Positions 9,225-17,436 of a DNA stretch of 64,000 nucleotides are shown here, in pieces. The notes beneath the pieces are model-generated. The model was given only the letters and a program-made list of their open reading frames with translations. It was not told where the DNA came from and ran no database searches. Numbering within the stretch: the first letter of the stretch is position 1; each line of letters starts with the position of its first letter. This DNA is from E44-bin32 sp034430595 (lineage in GTDB: Bacteria > Chloroflexota > Anaerolineae > Anaerolineales > E44-bin32), in the NCBI GenBank assembly GCA_034430595.1, contig DAOUEL010000078.1, forward strand, positions 62,001 to 126,000, written 5' to 3'. The position numbers and the translations under genes were made by a program.

Positions 9225-9243
9225 CTATTTGAAGGAGGTGACG

Positions 9244-9618
9244 ATGCCGATGTACGACTACCGCTGCCAGGAGTGTGGTAAGCGGTCCACGATCTACCAA
9301 AGTTATCAGGAATATGGCCTCGAACCGGTCGAGTGCCCTCACTGCGGGAGTCATGAGCTCAAACGCCTGCTGCAGCGCGTTCGTTTTGCCCGCTCCGAAG
9401 AATCACGGCTTGACGCGCTTGGCGATATGTCAGACTGGGGCGACCTGGACGAATCCGACCCACGGGCAATGGCGCACATGATGCGCAAAATGGGTTCCGA
9501 ACTGGGCGAGGAGATGCCGCCCGAGTTTGACGAAGTCGTCGATCGACTGGAGGCTGGAGAAAGCCCGGACGAGATCGAATCAAGCCTGCCCGACCTGGGG
9601 GCGGGTGACGACTTCTAA
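9244..9618 (+). CDS. FmdB-family zinc-ribbon protein
   Basis: 124 residues. The N-terminus MPMYDYRCQECGKR with a second CPHCG near residue 35 forms the Cys4 zinc ribbon of the FmdB (putative regulatory protein) family. After it comes a long acidic tail, including DMSDWGDLDESDP and the ESPDEIESSLPD segment. AAGGAGG at 9232-9238 fixes ATG 9244. The family's molecular role is not established. Confidence 0.85.
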   Translation: MPMYDYRCQECGKRSTIYQSYQEYGLEPVECPHCGSHELKRLLQRVRFARSEESRLDALGDMSDWGDLDESDPRAMAHMMRKMGSELGEEMPPEFDEVVDRLEAGESPDEIESSLPDLGAGDDF

Positions 9619-9637
9619 CGAGCTCCCCGCTACGAGT

Positions 9638-10273
9638 TTATACGGGAATCGGAAAGCGACTACGAATGATCCCGGCGATTTCGAGGGCCAGCTTGCGATG
9701 AGCTTCAGGTTCAAAATGCAAACCGTCGATCGCGCTGGATTCGATCACCTTGCCCGCATCCAGGAAGTCCGCCGCCCACTCCAACGCAATCCCTGCATAG
9801 TAGTCGGCCAGGAGAGTTGATTTTTCCTCGCCGCCCTCGAACGATTCGGCTTTATCCGTCAGAGGCTTTAAGGGCGGGGGTGCGATCAGGAGCACAGGGG
9901 GTGCAGTGCCGTTCAAACCGGCGCCGCTGTACTGGATGTCCTTCAAGAGCACTCCGATGCCCTTGGCGATATCCCTGGCGGAGACAGAAAATCGAAGCTT
10001 GAGATCGTTTGTCCCCAGCATCAGTATGACCAGGTCAAGAGGCTGGTGCGATTGCAAGCATGGCATCAGATAAGCACGTCCGTTCTTGTGGCCCTCGATC
10101 GGGTCATCCCAGACCGTGGTTCGGCCATTAAGACCCTCTTCGATGACGTGGAATTGAGGACCAAGCTCCTCCTGCAGTACACCTGGCCAGCGCACGTCGT
10201 GCGAGTAGCGCTCCCCCGTCCCAGGCGTCGAACCCCAGGTGTTGGAATCACCGTAGCATAGCAGCGAAATCAT
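9638..10273 (-). CDS. SGNH/GDSL-family hydrolase
   Basis: 211 residues. GDSNTWG (8-14) carries nucleophile Ser10, GTND the block-III Asn, and DGLHFEPEAH near the C-terminus the Asp-His pair. No signal peptide is present. GDSNTWG with this length resembles bacterial arylesterase/acyltransferase members. It lies 49 bases after tmk on the same strand and may be the last gene of the pdxS-led run. Confidence 0.88.
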   Translation of the reverse strand: MISLLCYGDSNTWGSTPGTGERYSHDVRWPGVLQEELGPQFHVIEEGLNGRTTVWDDPIEGHKNGRAYLMPCLQSHQPLDLVILMLGTNDLKLRFSVSARDIAKGIGVLLKDIQYSGAGLNGTAPPVLLIAPPPLKPLTDKAESFEGGEEKSTLLADYYAGIALEWAADFLDAGKVIESSAIDGLHFEPEAHRKLALEIAGIIRSRFPIPV

Positions 10274-10322
10274 GTTGTTTAGATCCCATGGTCATGCAGC
10301 CCGTATCCCATTGACTGTCGGA

Positions 10323-10949
10323 TCAAGCCCGACTCTGTAAGAATCGATCAACTGCCAGGTGAACGGCGGTTTCAACCTGGTCCACCTCAAGGCTGGCGTC
10401 AATGACGACCCAGCGATCAGGTTCCTGTTGCGCAAGCTTTAAATAGCCTGCTCGCACCCGCCGGTGGAAGGCCACGTCGTAGGCGTCAAGCCGGTTCCAA
10501 TTTCCACCGGCCTCGCGCCGGCGCAAACCATGTTCGACGTCGAGATCCAGCAGCAGTGTCAGGTCAGGCACCAACCCCTCGGTGGCAAATTCTGTCACCT
10601 GGCGCAGCATGTCCAGGTCAAGACCCTGTCCGAAACCCTGGTAGGCGAGCGACGAGTCATAGAACCGATCACAGACGACGATCTTGTCCGCTTCGAGCTG
10701 CGGACGAATGAGTTCGTTTACCAGCTGTGCCCGTGAGGCGGAGAAGAGCAAAAACTCCGTATGGGCATCCATTGCCGTGTTATCAAGAAGAGTCAGAACC
10801 TTGCGGATTTGATCGCCGATCCCAGTTCCACCCGGTTCGCGCGTGAGAACAACCTCCTGGCCGAGAGACTCCAGGTAGCTGGCCAGTCGTCGAGCCTGCA
10901 GTGTCTTGCCCCCGCCCTCAGGGCCTTCGAGTGTGATAAAGGCACTCAA
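10323..10949 (-). CDS. tmk: Thymidylate kinase
   Basis: 208 residues. LEGPEGGGKT is the P-loop, LTREPGGT the conserved DRX-type lid region, and CDRFYDSSLAYQG the motif that binds dTMP. The enzyme makes dTDP from dTMP. The start overlaps the stop of the R3H/AAA gene by 4 bases (ATGA), so translation is probably coupled. Confidence 0.96.
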   Translation of the reverse strand: MSAFITLEGPEGGGKTLQARRLASYLESLGQEVVLTREPGGTGIGDQIRKVLTLLDNTAMDAHTEFLLFSASRAQLVNELIRPQLEADKIVVCDRFYDSSLAYQGFGQGLDLDMLRQVTEFATEGLVPDLTLLLDLDVEHGLRRREAGGNWNRLDAYDVAFHRRVRAGYLKLAQQEPDRWVVIDASLEVDQVETAVHLAVDRFLQSRA

Positions 10950-12541
10950 GTGCGGAAGATCCTGACCCGGCGTCGGGGTTCTTTTCCGTAGGAATGCGAG
11001 ATCAAGTTCGCCTGGCGTGCCAGTTGATGCTGCAGCCGGCGCACATATGACGAGGCCGGCGCCAGGTCGACCGATTGCGCACCATCGAGCACATCCTGGA
11101 TCGCCTCCTGAGCCTCCTCCAGCCCGCGGTCAAGCGCCGGATCACCGGTGGCTACAGCCTGCAGGTTGAAGAGCTCGCTCAGAAAACCTTCCATCTGGTT
11201 GACGGTGTTTGCGCGCAGCACATAAATTGGCATGCGGCGATTCTCGGCATCCTTGATCGCGCGCTGGCGCTTGCGGTAATAGGAACGAAGGGTGACGAGC
11301 ACCTCGGCCTCACCGATCGAATCGACCAACACGGCCGGCACGCCGAGCCGCTTGGATGCTTGCCGCAGGCGATTACGGGCAACACCATACGGATATATAC
11401 GTATCGGCGCCAACGGCGTGCCCGGCATATGGGGAGGCGTGGGCGAGAATGGCAGCCCCCCGTTTTCCCGGTCGGGGGCGGTCGGCAGCGCCGTCTGGCG
11501 GCGATATCCCGAGGTTGCGTTCATATTTGAACGGGCAGGTGCGGGCGTCGTCTCGACCTTGATCTCGCCGGCCTCGTCACGATAACGCAGCTCTGGGAGC
11601 ACCGGCCTGCCGCGCAGCATGCCATCTACGGCGGCTGAGACATCACGATGGACGGCCAATCGCTCCCGGTCCTGGATTTCAATCAGGACGTCAAAGGTCG
11701 GCGCGGCCCGCCGCTCAAGGACGGTTTTCTGTGTCCCACGCCGCCGTGCTTCTTCATCCGACAGCGTGACCGATTCAATTCCCCCGATCAAGTCTGAAAG
11801 TGTCGGATTGAGGAGCAGGTTCTCAAGGCTGTTACCGTGAGCTGTACCGATGAGCTGGACCCCGCGTTCTGCGATTGTGCGGGCTGCAGCCGCCTCCAGC
11901 TCCCGTCCGATCTCATCGATGACGATCACTTCGGGATTGTGATTCTCGACCGCCTCGATCATCACTTCATGCTGCAGCATGGGGACACGCACCTGCATGC
12001 GCCGGGCACGGCCGATCGCCGGGTGGGGGACGTCCCCGTCACCGGCGATCTCGTTGGAAGTGTCGACGATGACAACCCGCTTTTCTTCGGCCAGAATGCG
12101 AGCTGCCTCGCGCAACATGGTGGTCTTGCCTACGCCAGGGCGACCGAGCAGGAGAACGCTGCTGCCCCCGGTGATCAAGTCCTGGATGATGTCAATCGTG
12201 CCAAATACAGCCCGTCCGACGCGGCAGGTCAAGCCAACGATATCGCCGTGACGGTTGCGGATTGCTGCAATGCGGTGGAGAGTGCGCTCGATCCCGGCCC
12301 GATTGTCCGCGTCGAAATCACCGATGCGGGTGACGACATACTCCATGTCCTCGGCCGTCACCTCGCGCTCGGAAAGTGTGATCTCCTGGTCCAGGTAGCG
12401 GGCTGTTGGCACTCGGCCAAGGTCGAGAATCACCTCCAGCAGGTCTTCGGAGCGTTTAATCTCGTGCAGCGCGTCACGTATCTTCGGTGGAAGAACCGCC
12501 ATGAATACGTCGAGGTTGTCGGTTATCTTCTGTTGGGTCAT
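10946..12541 (-). CDS. R3H-domain AAA ATPase (SpoIIIAA/Ycf45-like)
   Basis: 531 residues. LGRPGVGKTT (132-141) is the Walker A motif and VIVIDEIG the Walker B; the ATPase core is like SpoIIIAA and the plastid Ycf45 protein. After a long linker the C-terminal segment SYVRRLQHQLARQANLIS followed by SYGKEPRRRVRIFR is an R3H single-strand nucleic-acid binding domain. This architecture is common in cyanobacteria and Chloroflexota; its job is unproven, perhaps nucleic-acid handling. It sits between a GNAT-like gene (12 bases away) and tmk (overlapping). Confidence 0.87.
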   Translation of the reverse strand: MTQQKITDNLDVFMAVLPPKIRDALHEIKRSEDLLEVILDLGRVPTARYLDQEITLSEREVTAEDMEYVVTRIGDFDADNRAGIERTLHRIAAIRNRHGDIVGLTCRVGRAVFGTIDIIQDLITGGSSVLLLGRPGVGKTTMLREAARILAEEKRVVIVDTSNEIAGDGDVPHPAIGRARRMQVRVPMLQHEVMIEAVENHNPEVIVIDEIGRELEAAAARTIAERGVQLIGTAHGNSLENLLLNPTLSDLIGGIESVTLSDEEARRRGTQKTVLERRAAPTFDVLIEIQDRERLAVHRDVSAAVDGMLRGRPVLPELRYRDEAGEIKVETTPAPARSNMNATSGYRRQTALPTAPDRENGGLPFSPTPPHMPGTPLAPIRIYPYGVARNRLRQASKRLGVPAVLVDSIGEAEVLVTLRSYYRKRQRAIKDAENRRMPIYVLRANTVNQMEGFLSELFNLQAVATGDPALDRGLEEAQEAIQDVLDGAQSVDLAPASSYVRRLQHQLARQANLISHSYGKEPRRRVRIFRT

Positions 12542-12553
12542 GGTTGGGCTAAA

Positions 12554-13510
12554 TTAAAGTGACTCCTTTTGACCGATCGAGGTAAAGGGAGCGGTCGGTT
12601 CAGGCTGGGTGCCGTCCAGTGCGGGCAGAGCTTGTTCCAGCGTGCGGCGTACCGATGCTGTCAGGCGTTTGACCATCACCGCCTGGTCCGTAAAGGGCTG
12701 CAGGCCGAGGCGGTCAAGCGAGCCGCCCAGGCCACCCTGGTAGGAGCGGACACATATGTACAGCGGTTTCCCGCCAGGAGCACTGAGATTTTGAATAAAG
12801 CCCGCGAGCAGCTCGTCCGTCAGCTCGGCGGCCGGGTGAAAATACGGTTGCACCCAGATGCCATTTGGGCCGCGGTGCACATCGAGGTAGCCCAGGGTTT
12901 CATCGCCGGAGTGGAAGATCAACCCCTGGCTGTTTTCAAGGGGTGGCTGCTCGACTTGCTGGACCAGCGCCGGCACGATGTTGCTATACAGGCTGTGGAC
13001 GGAGAATTGATCACGGGATGAGGCGGGCAGCCAGGTATCCTCTTGTTGCGCGAATGTGTTTGAGAGAGAACCTTCAAGGCGCCAGATACGTTGGCGGGCA
13101 TAGATGGCGAAGCCCGCCCGGCGGAGCGTTTCGAAAATTGGGTCGGTCTCGCCCACTTCAGCGACCAGGGTCTGCGCCCTTCTCTCGCCAGCAATACGGG
13201 CGATGCCATCGAGCAGGCTCAGGCCTTCAGGGGTGTTCAGGATCTCGTCCGGACTGATGAAGGCGAGATGGGCTTGCTGGCGATCTCCGCTGATGATGAA
13301 CTGCCCGATGCCTGCCAGATCCTGTACATCGTCAGAGCGGAGCACAACGGTGCAGGCGGCGCGGTTTCCTGGCAGAAAAACATCCAGCAGAGCGGTTTGC
13401 ATGGCCTGCGGTCCGCGCGTCAAAGCCATCTGCGAATCGAGGCAGACCCCGCGGTTTCGAATTCGATGCAGCAACGCCAGATCACGCCAATCGAGCGGAC
13501 GTACGAGCAT
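12554..13510 (-). CDS. GNAT-like protein of unknown substrate
   Basis: 318 residues. The N-terminal half, with MLVRPLDWRDLALLHRI and a later TLVAEVGETDPIFETLRRAG followed by FAIYARQRIW, has the strand-helix pattern of GNAT acetyltransferases. The acetyl-CoA pyrophosphate loop (Q/RxxGxG/A) is not clearly present, so activity is uncertain. It lies 3 bases after pdxT and 12 before the R3H/AAA gene, in the same run. Confidence 0.62.
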   Translation of the reverse strand: MLVRPLDWRDLALLHRIRNRGVCLDSQMALTRGPQAMQTALLDVFLPGNRAACTVVLRSDDVQDLAGIGQFIISGDRQQAHLAFISPDEILNTPEGLSLLDGIARIAGERRAQTLVAEVGETDPIFETLRRAGFAIYARQRIWRLEGSLSNTFAQQEDTWLPASSRDQFSVHSLYSNIVPALVQQVEQPPLENSQGLIFHSGDETLGYLDVHRGPNGIWVQPYFHPAAELTDELLAGFIQNLSAPGGKPLYICVRSYQGGLGGSLDRLGLQPFTDQAVMVKRLTASVRRTLEQALPALDGTQPEPTAPFTSIGQKESL

Positions 13511-13513
13511 CGT

Positions 13514-14104
13514 TCAGCTCCCTGCCAGGCCCAGAAAATATTCGTGAAAGCGTGTATCCTGCGACAATTCAGGATGGAAACTCGTCGCCAGCAGATGTCC
13601 TTCCCTCGCTGCAACGATCTGTTGATCTTCCCCGCTCGATTCACCCGGCGCATAGGCCAGGACTTCAACCTCCGGGCCCACGCGCGCGATGATCGGGGCG
13701 CGAATAAAAACCGCCGGGAACGGGCGCTCTGCCTCGTTTAGCACGGGCACCTTTAAGTCAACCTCGAAACTGTCGACCTGACGGCCGAATGCATTGCGTT
13801 GAACGGTGATGTCCATTAAGCCCAGCAGCGGCTGATCGCGCTGTGCATCGCGTGAGAGGAAGATCGCGCCGGCACAGGTGCCCCAGATCGGATGCGATTC
13901 GCCGAAGGACCGCAGCGCCTCGATCAGGCCATACTCAAACGCCAGTTTTCCGATCGTAGTCGACTCGCCGCCCGGGATAATTAAGGCGGTTAATTCGTCC
14001 AGTTGATCGGGTAGTCGCACCTCGCAGTGCTCGACCCCCAGTTTCGAGAGCATCGCCTGATGCTCGGTGAAATCGCCCTGAAGCGCAAGAACGCCGATCT
14101 TCAT
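13514..14104 (-). CDS. pdxT: Pyridoxal 5'-phosphate synthase, glutaminase subunit
   Basis: 196 residues. IPGGESTT (43-50), GTCAGAI with nucleophile Cys77, and SFHPEL with His177 and Glu179 form the triad of the class I glutaminase PdxT, which hands ammonia to PdxS. It is in the same operon as pdxS but separated from it by a flavin-binding gene, with which it overlaps by 4 bases. Confidence 0.97.
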   Translation of the reverse strand: MKIGVLALQGDFTEHQAMLSKLGVEHCEVRLPDQLDELTALIIPGGESTTIGKLAFEYGLIEALRSFGESHPIWGTCAGAIFLSRDAQRDQPLLGLMDITVQRNAFGRQVDSFEVDLKVPVLNEAERPFPAVFIRAPIIARVGPEVEVLAYAPGESSGEDQQIVAAREGHLLATSFHPELSQDTRFHEYFLGLAGS

Positions 14105-14610
14105 TTCACGGCGACCTTCCGTTTTCCGCTCATCTCTTCGATCTCAAGCGCGAAGACCGACGTGAGTCGGAGTTCTTCGTCTGTAATCGGCCGATAATCT
14201 TCACCAGAACGCAGCTCGGGAAAGTATTTATCAAGCAGGCCCTGCAGGCCGTAACGCGCTTCGGTCTCCTGCTCAACCACACGTGCCCGGCCGAAGGCGA
14301 TCACACTGGCATATTCTACGCTGAATTCGAGCGCGGTATCGGCCGGCAGCAGCTGACCTACTTCGGCTACAGCCATGCTCACGCGCGGGTTTAATTCGAT
14401 GTTGCTGCGCGTGCGGCCGGAGCCTGCGGTGTGAAAGTAAATGCGGTTCGTCGTCGCGTCAAACCAGTAAAGTGAGACGTGGGTATAGGGCTGATCATCA
14501 ACCGAGCTGGCGAGCGTGAAGAACTTCCCGCGTTCCAATAGAGCCCGGATCTGGGAATCGTCATCGATCGCTCGATCGGCCCGCCGCATGGCGGTGCGTT
14601 CATCCGGCAT
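14101..14610 (-). CDS. PNPOx-like flavin-binding split-barrel protein
   Basis: 169 residues of the pyridoxamine-phosphate-oxidase-like fold: GKFFTLASSVDDQPYTHVS followed by LYWFDATTNRIYFHTAGSGRT is the flavin-binding core found in NimA-type and general stress FMN proteins. It is not an obvious PdxH, as the PNP-oxidase C-terminal motif is absent. It lies exactly between pdxS (21-base gap) and pdxT (4-base overlap), so a link to vitamin B6 handling is suggested by position only. Confidence 0.8.
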   Translation of the reverse strand: MPDERTAMRRADRAIDDDSQIRALLERGKFFTLASSVDDQPYTHVSLYWFDATTNRIYFHTAGSGRTRSNIELNPRVSMAVAEVGQLLPADTALEFSVEYASVIAFGRARVVEQETEARYGLQGLLDKYFPELRSGEDYRPITDEELRLTSVFALEIEEMSGKRKVAVK

Positions 14611-14631
14611 CGGCCTCTCGAAGGATCCGGT

Positions 14632-15519
14632 TCACCAGCCGCGCTCGGCCAGTCGTTCGGCCTGCGGCAGTTCGGCAACTGAAATCCCGACCATCGCCTC
14701 GCCCAGGCCTTTGCTGATTTCGGCCAGGATCGACGGATCCTGGTAGTGTGTCACGGCTTCGACGATCGCCTTAGCTCGCCGGGCCGGATCGCCGGATTTA
14801 AAAACGCCCGAGCCGACGAAGATACCGTCGACTCCCAGCTGCATCATTAAAGCCGCGTCGGCCGGGGTGGCGATACCGCCGGCGGCGAAGTTCACGACCG
14901 GCATGCGGCCCAGGGCGCGTGTTTCCAAGACCAGATCATAGGGCGCGCCGATTTCCTTCGCGTAGGCCATTAGCTCTTCTTCGGGTGTGTTTTCCAGTTG
15001 GCGGATCGCACCGAAGACGGCGCGTGCGTGCCGAACCGCTTCAACCACATCGCCCGTCCCGGCTTCGCCCTTGGTGCGGATCATGGCTGCGCCTTCGCCG
15101 ATCCGGCGCAGTGCTTCGCCCAGGTTGCGGCAGCCGCATACGAAGGGAATCTTGAAATCATGTTTATTGATGTGGTGGCTCTCGTCGGCCGGGGTGAGCA
15201 CTTCTGACTCATCGATGTAGTCGACCCCCAGCGCCTGCAGAATCTGCGCTTCGACGAAGTGTCCGATGCGGCACTTCGCCATCACAGGTACGGTGACGGC
15301 CTGCATGATCTCTTCGATCAATTGCGGATCGCTCATACGGGCTACGCCTCCGTCGGCACGGATGTCGGCCGGTACGCGCTCCAGCGCCATCACCGCTACG
15401 GCACCCGCCTCCTCGGCGATGCGCGCATGCTCGGCCGTTACAACATCCATGATCACCCCGCCCTTAAGCATCTGGGCCAGGCCTTTTTTAACCTTGAAGG
15501 TCCCGGTTTCCTTCGTCAT
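14632..15519 (-). CDS. pdxS: Pyridoxal 5'-phosphate synthase, lyase subunit
   Basis: 295 residues. VPVMAKCRIGHFVEAQIL carries the active-site lysine, MSDPQLI and DYIDESEVLTPADESHHI the conserved PdxS blocks, and GRMPVVNFAAGGIATPADAA the phosphate-binding loop. It makes PLP from ribose 5-phosphate, glyceraldehyde 3-phosphate and ammonia, with PdxT. GGAGG five bases before ATG 15519 decides the start over the earlier in-frame ATG at 15531. First gene of the minus run that reaches tmk. Confidence 0.98.
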   Translation of the reverse strand: MTKETGTFKVKKGLAQMLKGGVIMDVVTAEHARIAEEAGAVAVMALERVPADIRADGGVARMSDPQLIEEIMQAVTVPVMAKCRIGHFVEAQILQALGVDYIDESEVLTPADESHHINKHDFKIPFVCGCRNLGEALRRIGEGAAMIRTKGEAGTGDVVEAVRHARAVFGAIRQLENTPEEELMAYAKEIGAPYDLVLETRALGRMPVVNFAAGGIATPADAALMMQLGVDGIFVGSGVFKSGDPARRAKAIVEAVTHYQDPSILAEISKGLGEAMVGISVAELPQAERLAERGW

Positions 15520-15616
15520 GACCACCTCCATGAAGCTTCCCCCCGCGTCACTTCGATTTTACCACGCATGGGCCAGCCGCTAAAACGCGCTGGATCAAAG
15601 ATCTGTATTTTTGTCC

Positions 15617-15645
15617 TTGACATCTTGAAGAAGCGGATATACAAT
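15617..15645 (+). promoter_or_regulatory. Promoter of the GntR regulator
   Basis: TTGACA (15617-15622), a 17-bp spacer and TACAAT (15640-15645) form a strong sigma-70 promoter about 55 bases before ATG 15698. Confidence 0.8.
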
Positions 15646-15687
15646 TAGTACAATAATACAAAGATACAATTAGACAATCAGACAATC
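15639..15687. promoter_or_regulatory. Repeated ACAAT elements, likely GntR operator
   Basis: ATACAATTAG occurs at 15639-15648 and again at 15664-15673, 25 bases apart, and AGACAATC is repeated in tandem at 15672-15679 and 15680-15687. The first copy overlaps the -10 box. Such clustering directly in front of a GntR gene suggests autoregulation (inference). Confidence 0.6.
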
Positions 15688-15697
15688 GCAAGCAGGG

Positions 15698-16111
15698 ATG
15701 ATGTTTTCTGAACTGGATTTTCGCAGCCACATACCGATCTATGTGCAGCTGGTTGAGCGCATCAAGCACCTGGTTGCCAGCGGTGTGCTCGAACCGGGCA
15801 GCCAGCTCCCGACGGTCCGCCAGATGGCAGCCGAACTACGCGTGAACTTCAATACCGTCGCGCGAGCCTACCGCATCTTGGACGAATCGGGCGTCATTTC
15901 AACCCAACAAGGGCGAGGGACGTACGTGCTCGACCCTCCGCCGCCGGAACAGGCGGAGCGATTACGCAGGGCGGCGTTGGAGGGTTTGGCCGGTTCCTTC
16001 ATCTCTGATGCAGAACGAATGGGCTTTGAGCCGGGTGAGGTTCAGGCAGAGATCGAGCAGATGATCAAGACCTGGCAGGACGAGGGCCGGGTTCCAGCAG
16101 CGGAAGATTAG
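15698..16111 (+). CDS. GntR-family regulator, YtrA-type
   Basis: 137 residues. The N-terminal winged helix reads PIYVQLVERIKHLVASGVL then EPGSQLPTVRQMAAELRVN, with NTVARAYRILDESGVI as the recognition helix and QGRGTYV as the wing. The short helical C-terminal part without a ligand domain is the YtrA subfamily, usually autoregulated and tied to ABC transporters. ATG 15698 and ATG 15701 are both possible; the Shine-Dalgarno is weak. The genes behind it encode a stomatin-like protein and, further on, an ABC exporter. Confidence 0.9.
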   Translation: MMFSELDFRSHIPIYVQLVERIKHLVASGVLEPGSQLPTVRQMAAELRVNFNTVARAYRILDESGVISTQQGRGTYVLDPPPPEQAERLRRAALEGLAGSFISDAERMGFEPGEVQAEIEQMIKTWQDEGRVPAAED

Positions 16112-16150
16112 CCGGGCCGATCTCACGGCTCGAGAAAAAGGACAGCAGCT

Positions 16151-17113
16151 ATGACGACAAGAAGATCACTTGCACAGTTTGACCTGACCATGCGCAGCGT
16201 TGGGCCATACCGCCTTCGAATTCCAGGCGTGGCTCTCGCCGCTTGGTTGGCGCTGATGATACTTTCTCTCCCGCTGGCGTTCGGGCTGATCGCGCTGAAA
16301 GTGCGCAGCGGTTGGGTCGGTGCGGCGTTGGTGGCGGTCAATATCATCGGCTTATACCTGCTCTTCGCGCTGAAAGTCGCCGATCAGTGGGAGAAAGCGA
16401 TCATACTGCGCTTTGGGCGCTTCGTCGGCTTGCGCGGGCCGGGGATATTTTCCGTCGTGCCGGTCGTCGACCGCATTCCGACCTGGATCGATCACCGCGT
16501 AATGGTCACCCCGTTCAGTGCAGAGAAAACGCTCACCAAGGACACCGTACCGGTCGATGTCGATGCGGTGCTGTTCTGGCTGGTCTGGGATGCTGAGAAA
16601 GCGGCGCTGGAGGTTGAGGATTACCGCATTGCCATCGCTTGGGCGGCACAGACCGCGCTGCGGGAAGTGATCGGTCAGATGGAGCTGGCGGACATCCTCG
16701 TCGGGCGGGCGCGCATGGACCGCGATCTACAGAAGATCATCGACGAGCGCACCACTCCGTGGGGGATCACGGTACAGTCGGTGGAGATTCGTGACGTTGT
16801 CATCCCTCAGGACCTGGAAGATACGATGAGCCGTCAGGCGCAGGCAGAGCGCGAGCGTCAGGCACGCGTGATCCTGGGAGAGTCGGAGAAGCAAATCGCG
16901 CATTCCTTCTCCGAAGCATCGCAGGCGTACCGGAACAACCCGACCGCCCTGCACCTGCGGGCGATGAATATGCTCTTTGAAGGGCTGAAGGAAAAAGGCG
17001 CCCTGGTGATTGTTCCCTCCAGCGCCGTCGATACGATGAACCTGGGCGGTTTGAGCGGCATAACCTCGCTGGCGGCCAGCGCCAGCAAACCGGACCGGGC
17101 GGAGGGTGACTAA
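16151..17113 (+). CDS. SPFH/stomatin-like (slipin) membrane protein
   Basis: 320 residues. Two hydrophobic helices (about 28-50 and 57-76) anchor an SPFH/band-7 domain: ADQWEKAIILRFGRFVGLRGPG and then DIL..R..MDRDLQKIIDERTTPWGI and VEIRDVVIPQDL, the classic slipin order. The C-terminal coiled region runs through ERERQARVILGESEKQIAHSF. Such proteins scaffold membrane microdomains. The next gene starts immediately after the stop, and a NfeD partner is absent. Confidence 0.9.
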   Translation: MTTRRSLAQFDLTMRSVGPYRLRIPGVALAAWLALMILSLPLAFGLIALKVRSGWVGAALVAVNIIGLYLLFALKVADQWEKAIILRFGRFVGLRGPGIFSVVPVVDRIPTWIDHRVMVTPFSAEKTLTKDTVPVDVDAVLFWLVWDAEKAALEVEDYRIAIAWAAQTALREVIGQMELADILVGRARMDRDLQKIIDERTTPWGITVQSVEIRDVVIPQDLEDTMSRQAQAERERQARVILGESEKQIAHSFSEASQAYRNNPTALHLRAMNMLFEGLKEKGALVIVPSSAVDTMNLGGLSGITSLAASASKPDRAEGD

Positions 17114-17344
17114 GTGGCTGACCAGCCGGTGTACCGAGTGGAGGTACTGGGCGGGGGACTGCGCGGCGCCCGTCCAGAAGAGCTAGAATCGCTCTTAAAT
17201 GATCTGGCCGCCGAAGGCTGGGAGCTGCACAGCATCAACCATCAGGCCAACAGCAACCGTGTATGGATCGTCCTGCGCTCGCAACAGCGCCGGCCGGAAC
17301 GCAGCGAATCCAAGCGTCGTGGTTGGTCGCTTGATTGGGGGTAA
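17114..17344 (+). CDS. DUF4177-like small protein
   Basis: 76 residues starting with GTG directly after the slipin stop. The core LESLLNDLAAEGWELHSIN with a following VWIVLRSQ strand is the pattern of DUF4177 proteins (short alpha/beta, EGWEL motif). The C-terminus is very basic (RRPERSESKRRG). Function unknown; the tight junction suggests it works with the slipin. Confidence 0.72.
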   Translation: MADQPVYRVEVLGGGLRGARPEELESLLNDLAAEGWELHSINHQANSNRVWIVLRSQQRRPERSESKRRGWSLDWG

Positions 17345-17350
17345 GCGTAC

Positions 17351-17366
17351 TGTTTCACGTGAAACA
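17351..17366. other. parS chromosome-partition site
   Basis: TGTTTCACGTGAAACA matches the bacterial parS consensus bound by ParB at all 16 positions and is a perfect palindrome. It lies in the 92-base gap between the DUF4177-like gene and the YhfC-type gene. ParA/ParB genes are not in this window. In most bacteria parS sites cluster near oriC. Confidence 0.9.
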
Positions 17367-17436
17367 ACCTGCTGGCGGGTGGATAAAAGCCTGAAGGGAT
17401 AGGCCCACCCGCCGGAACTCTTAACTGCGAGGTGCG

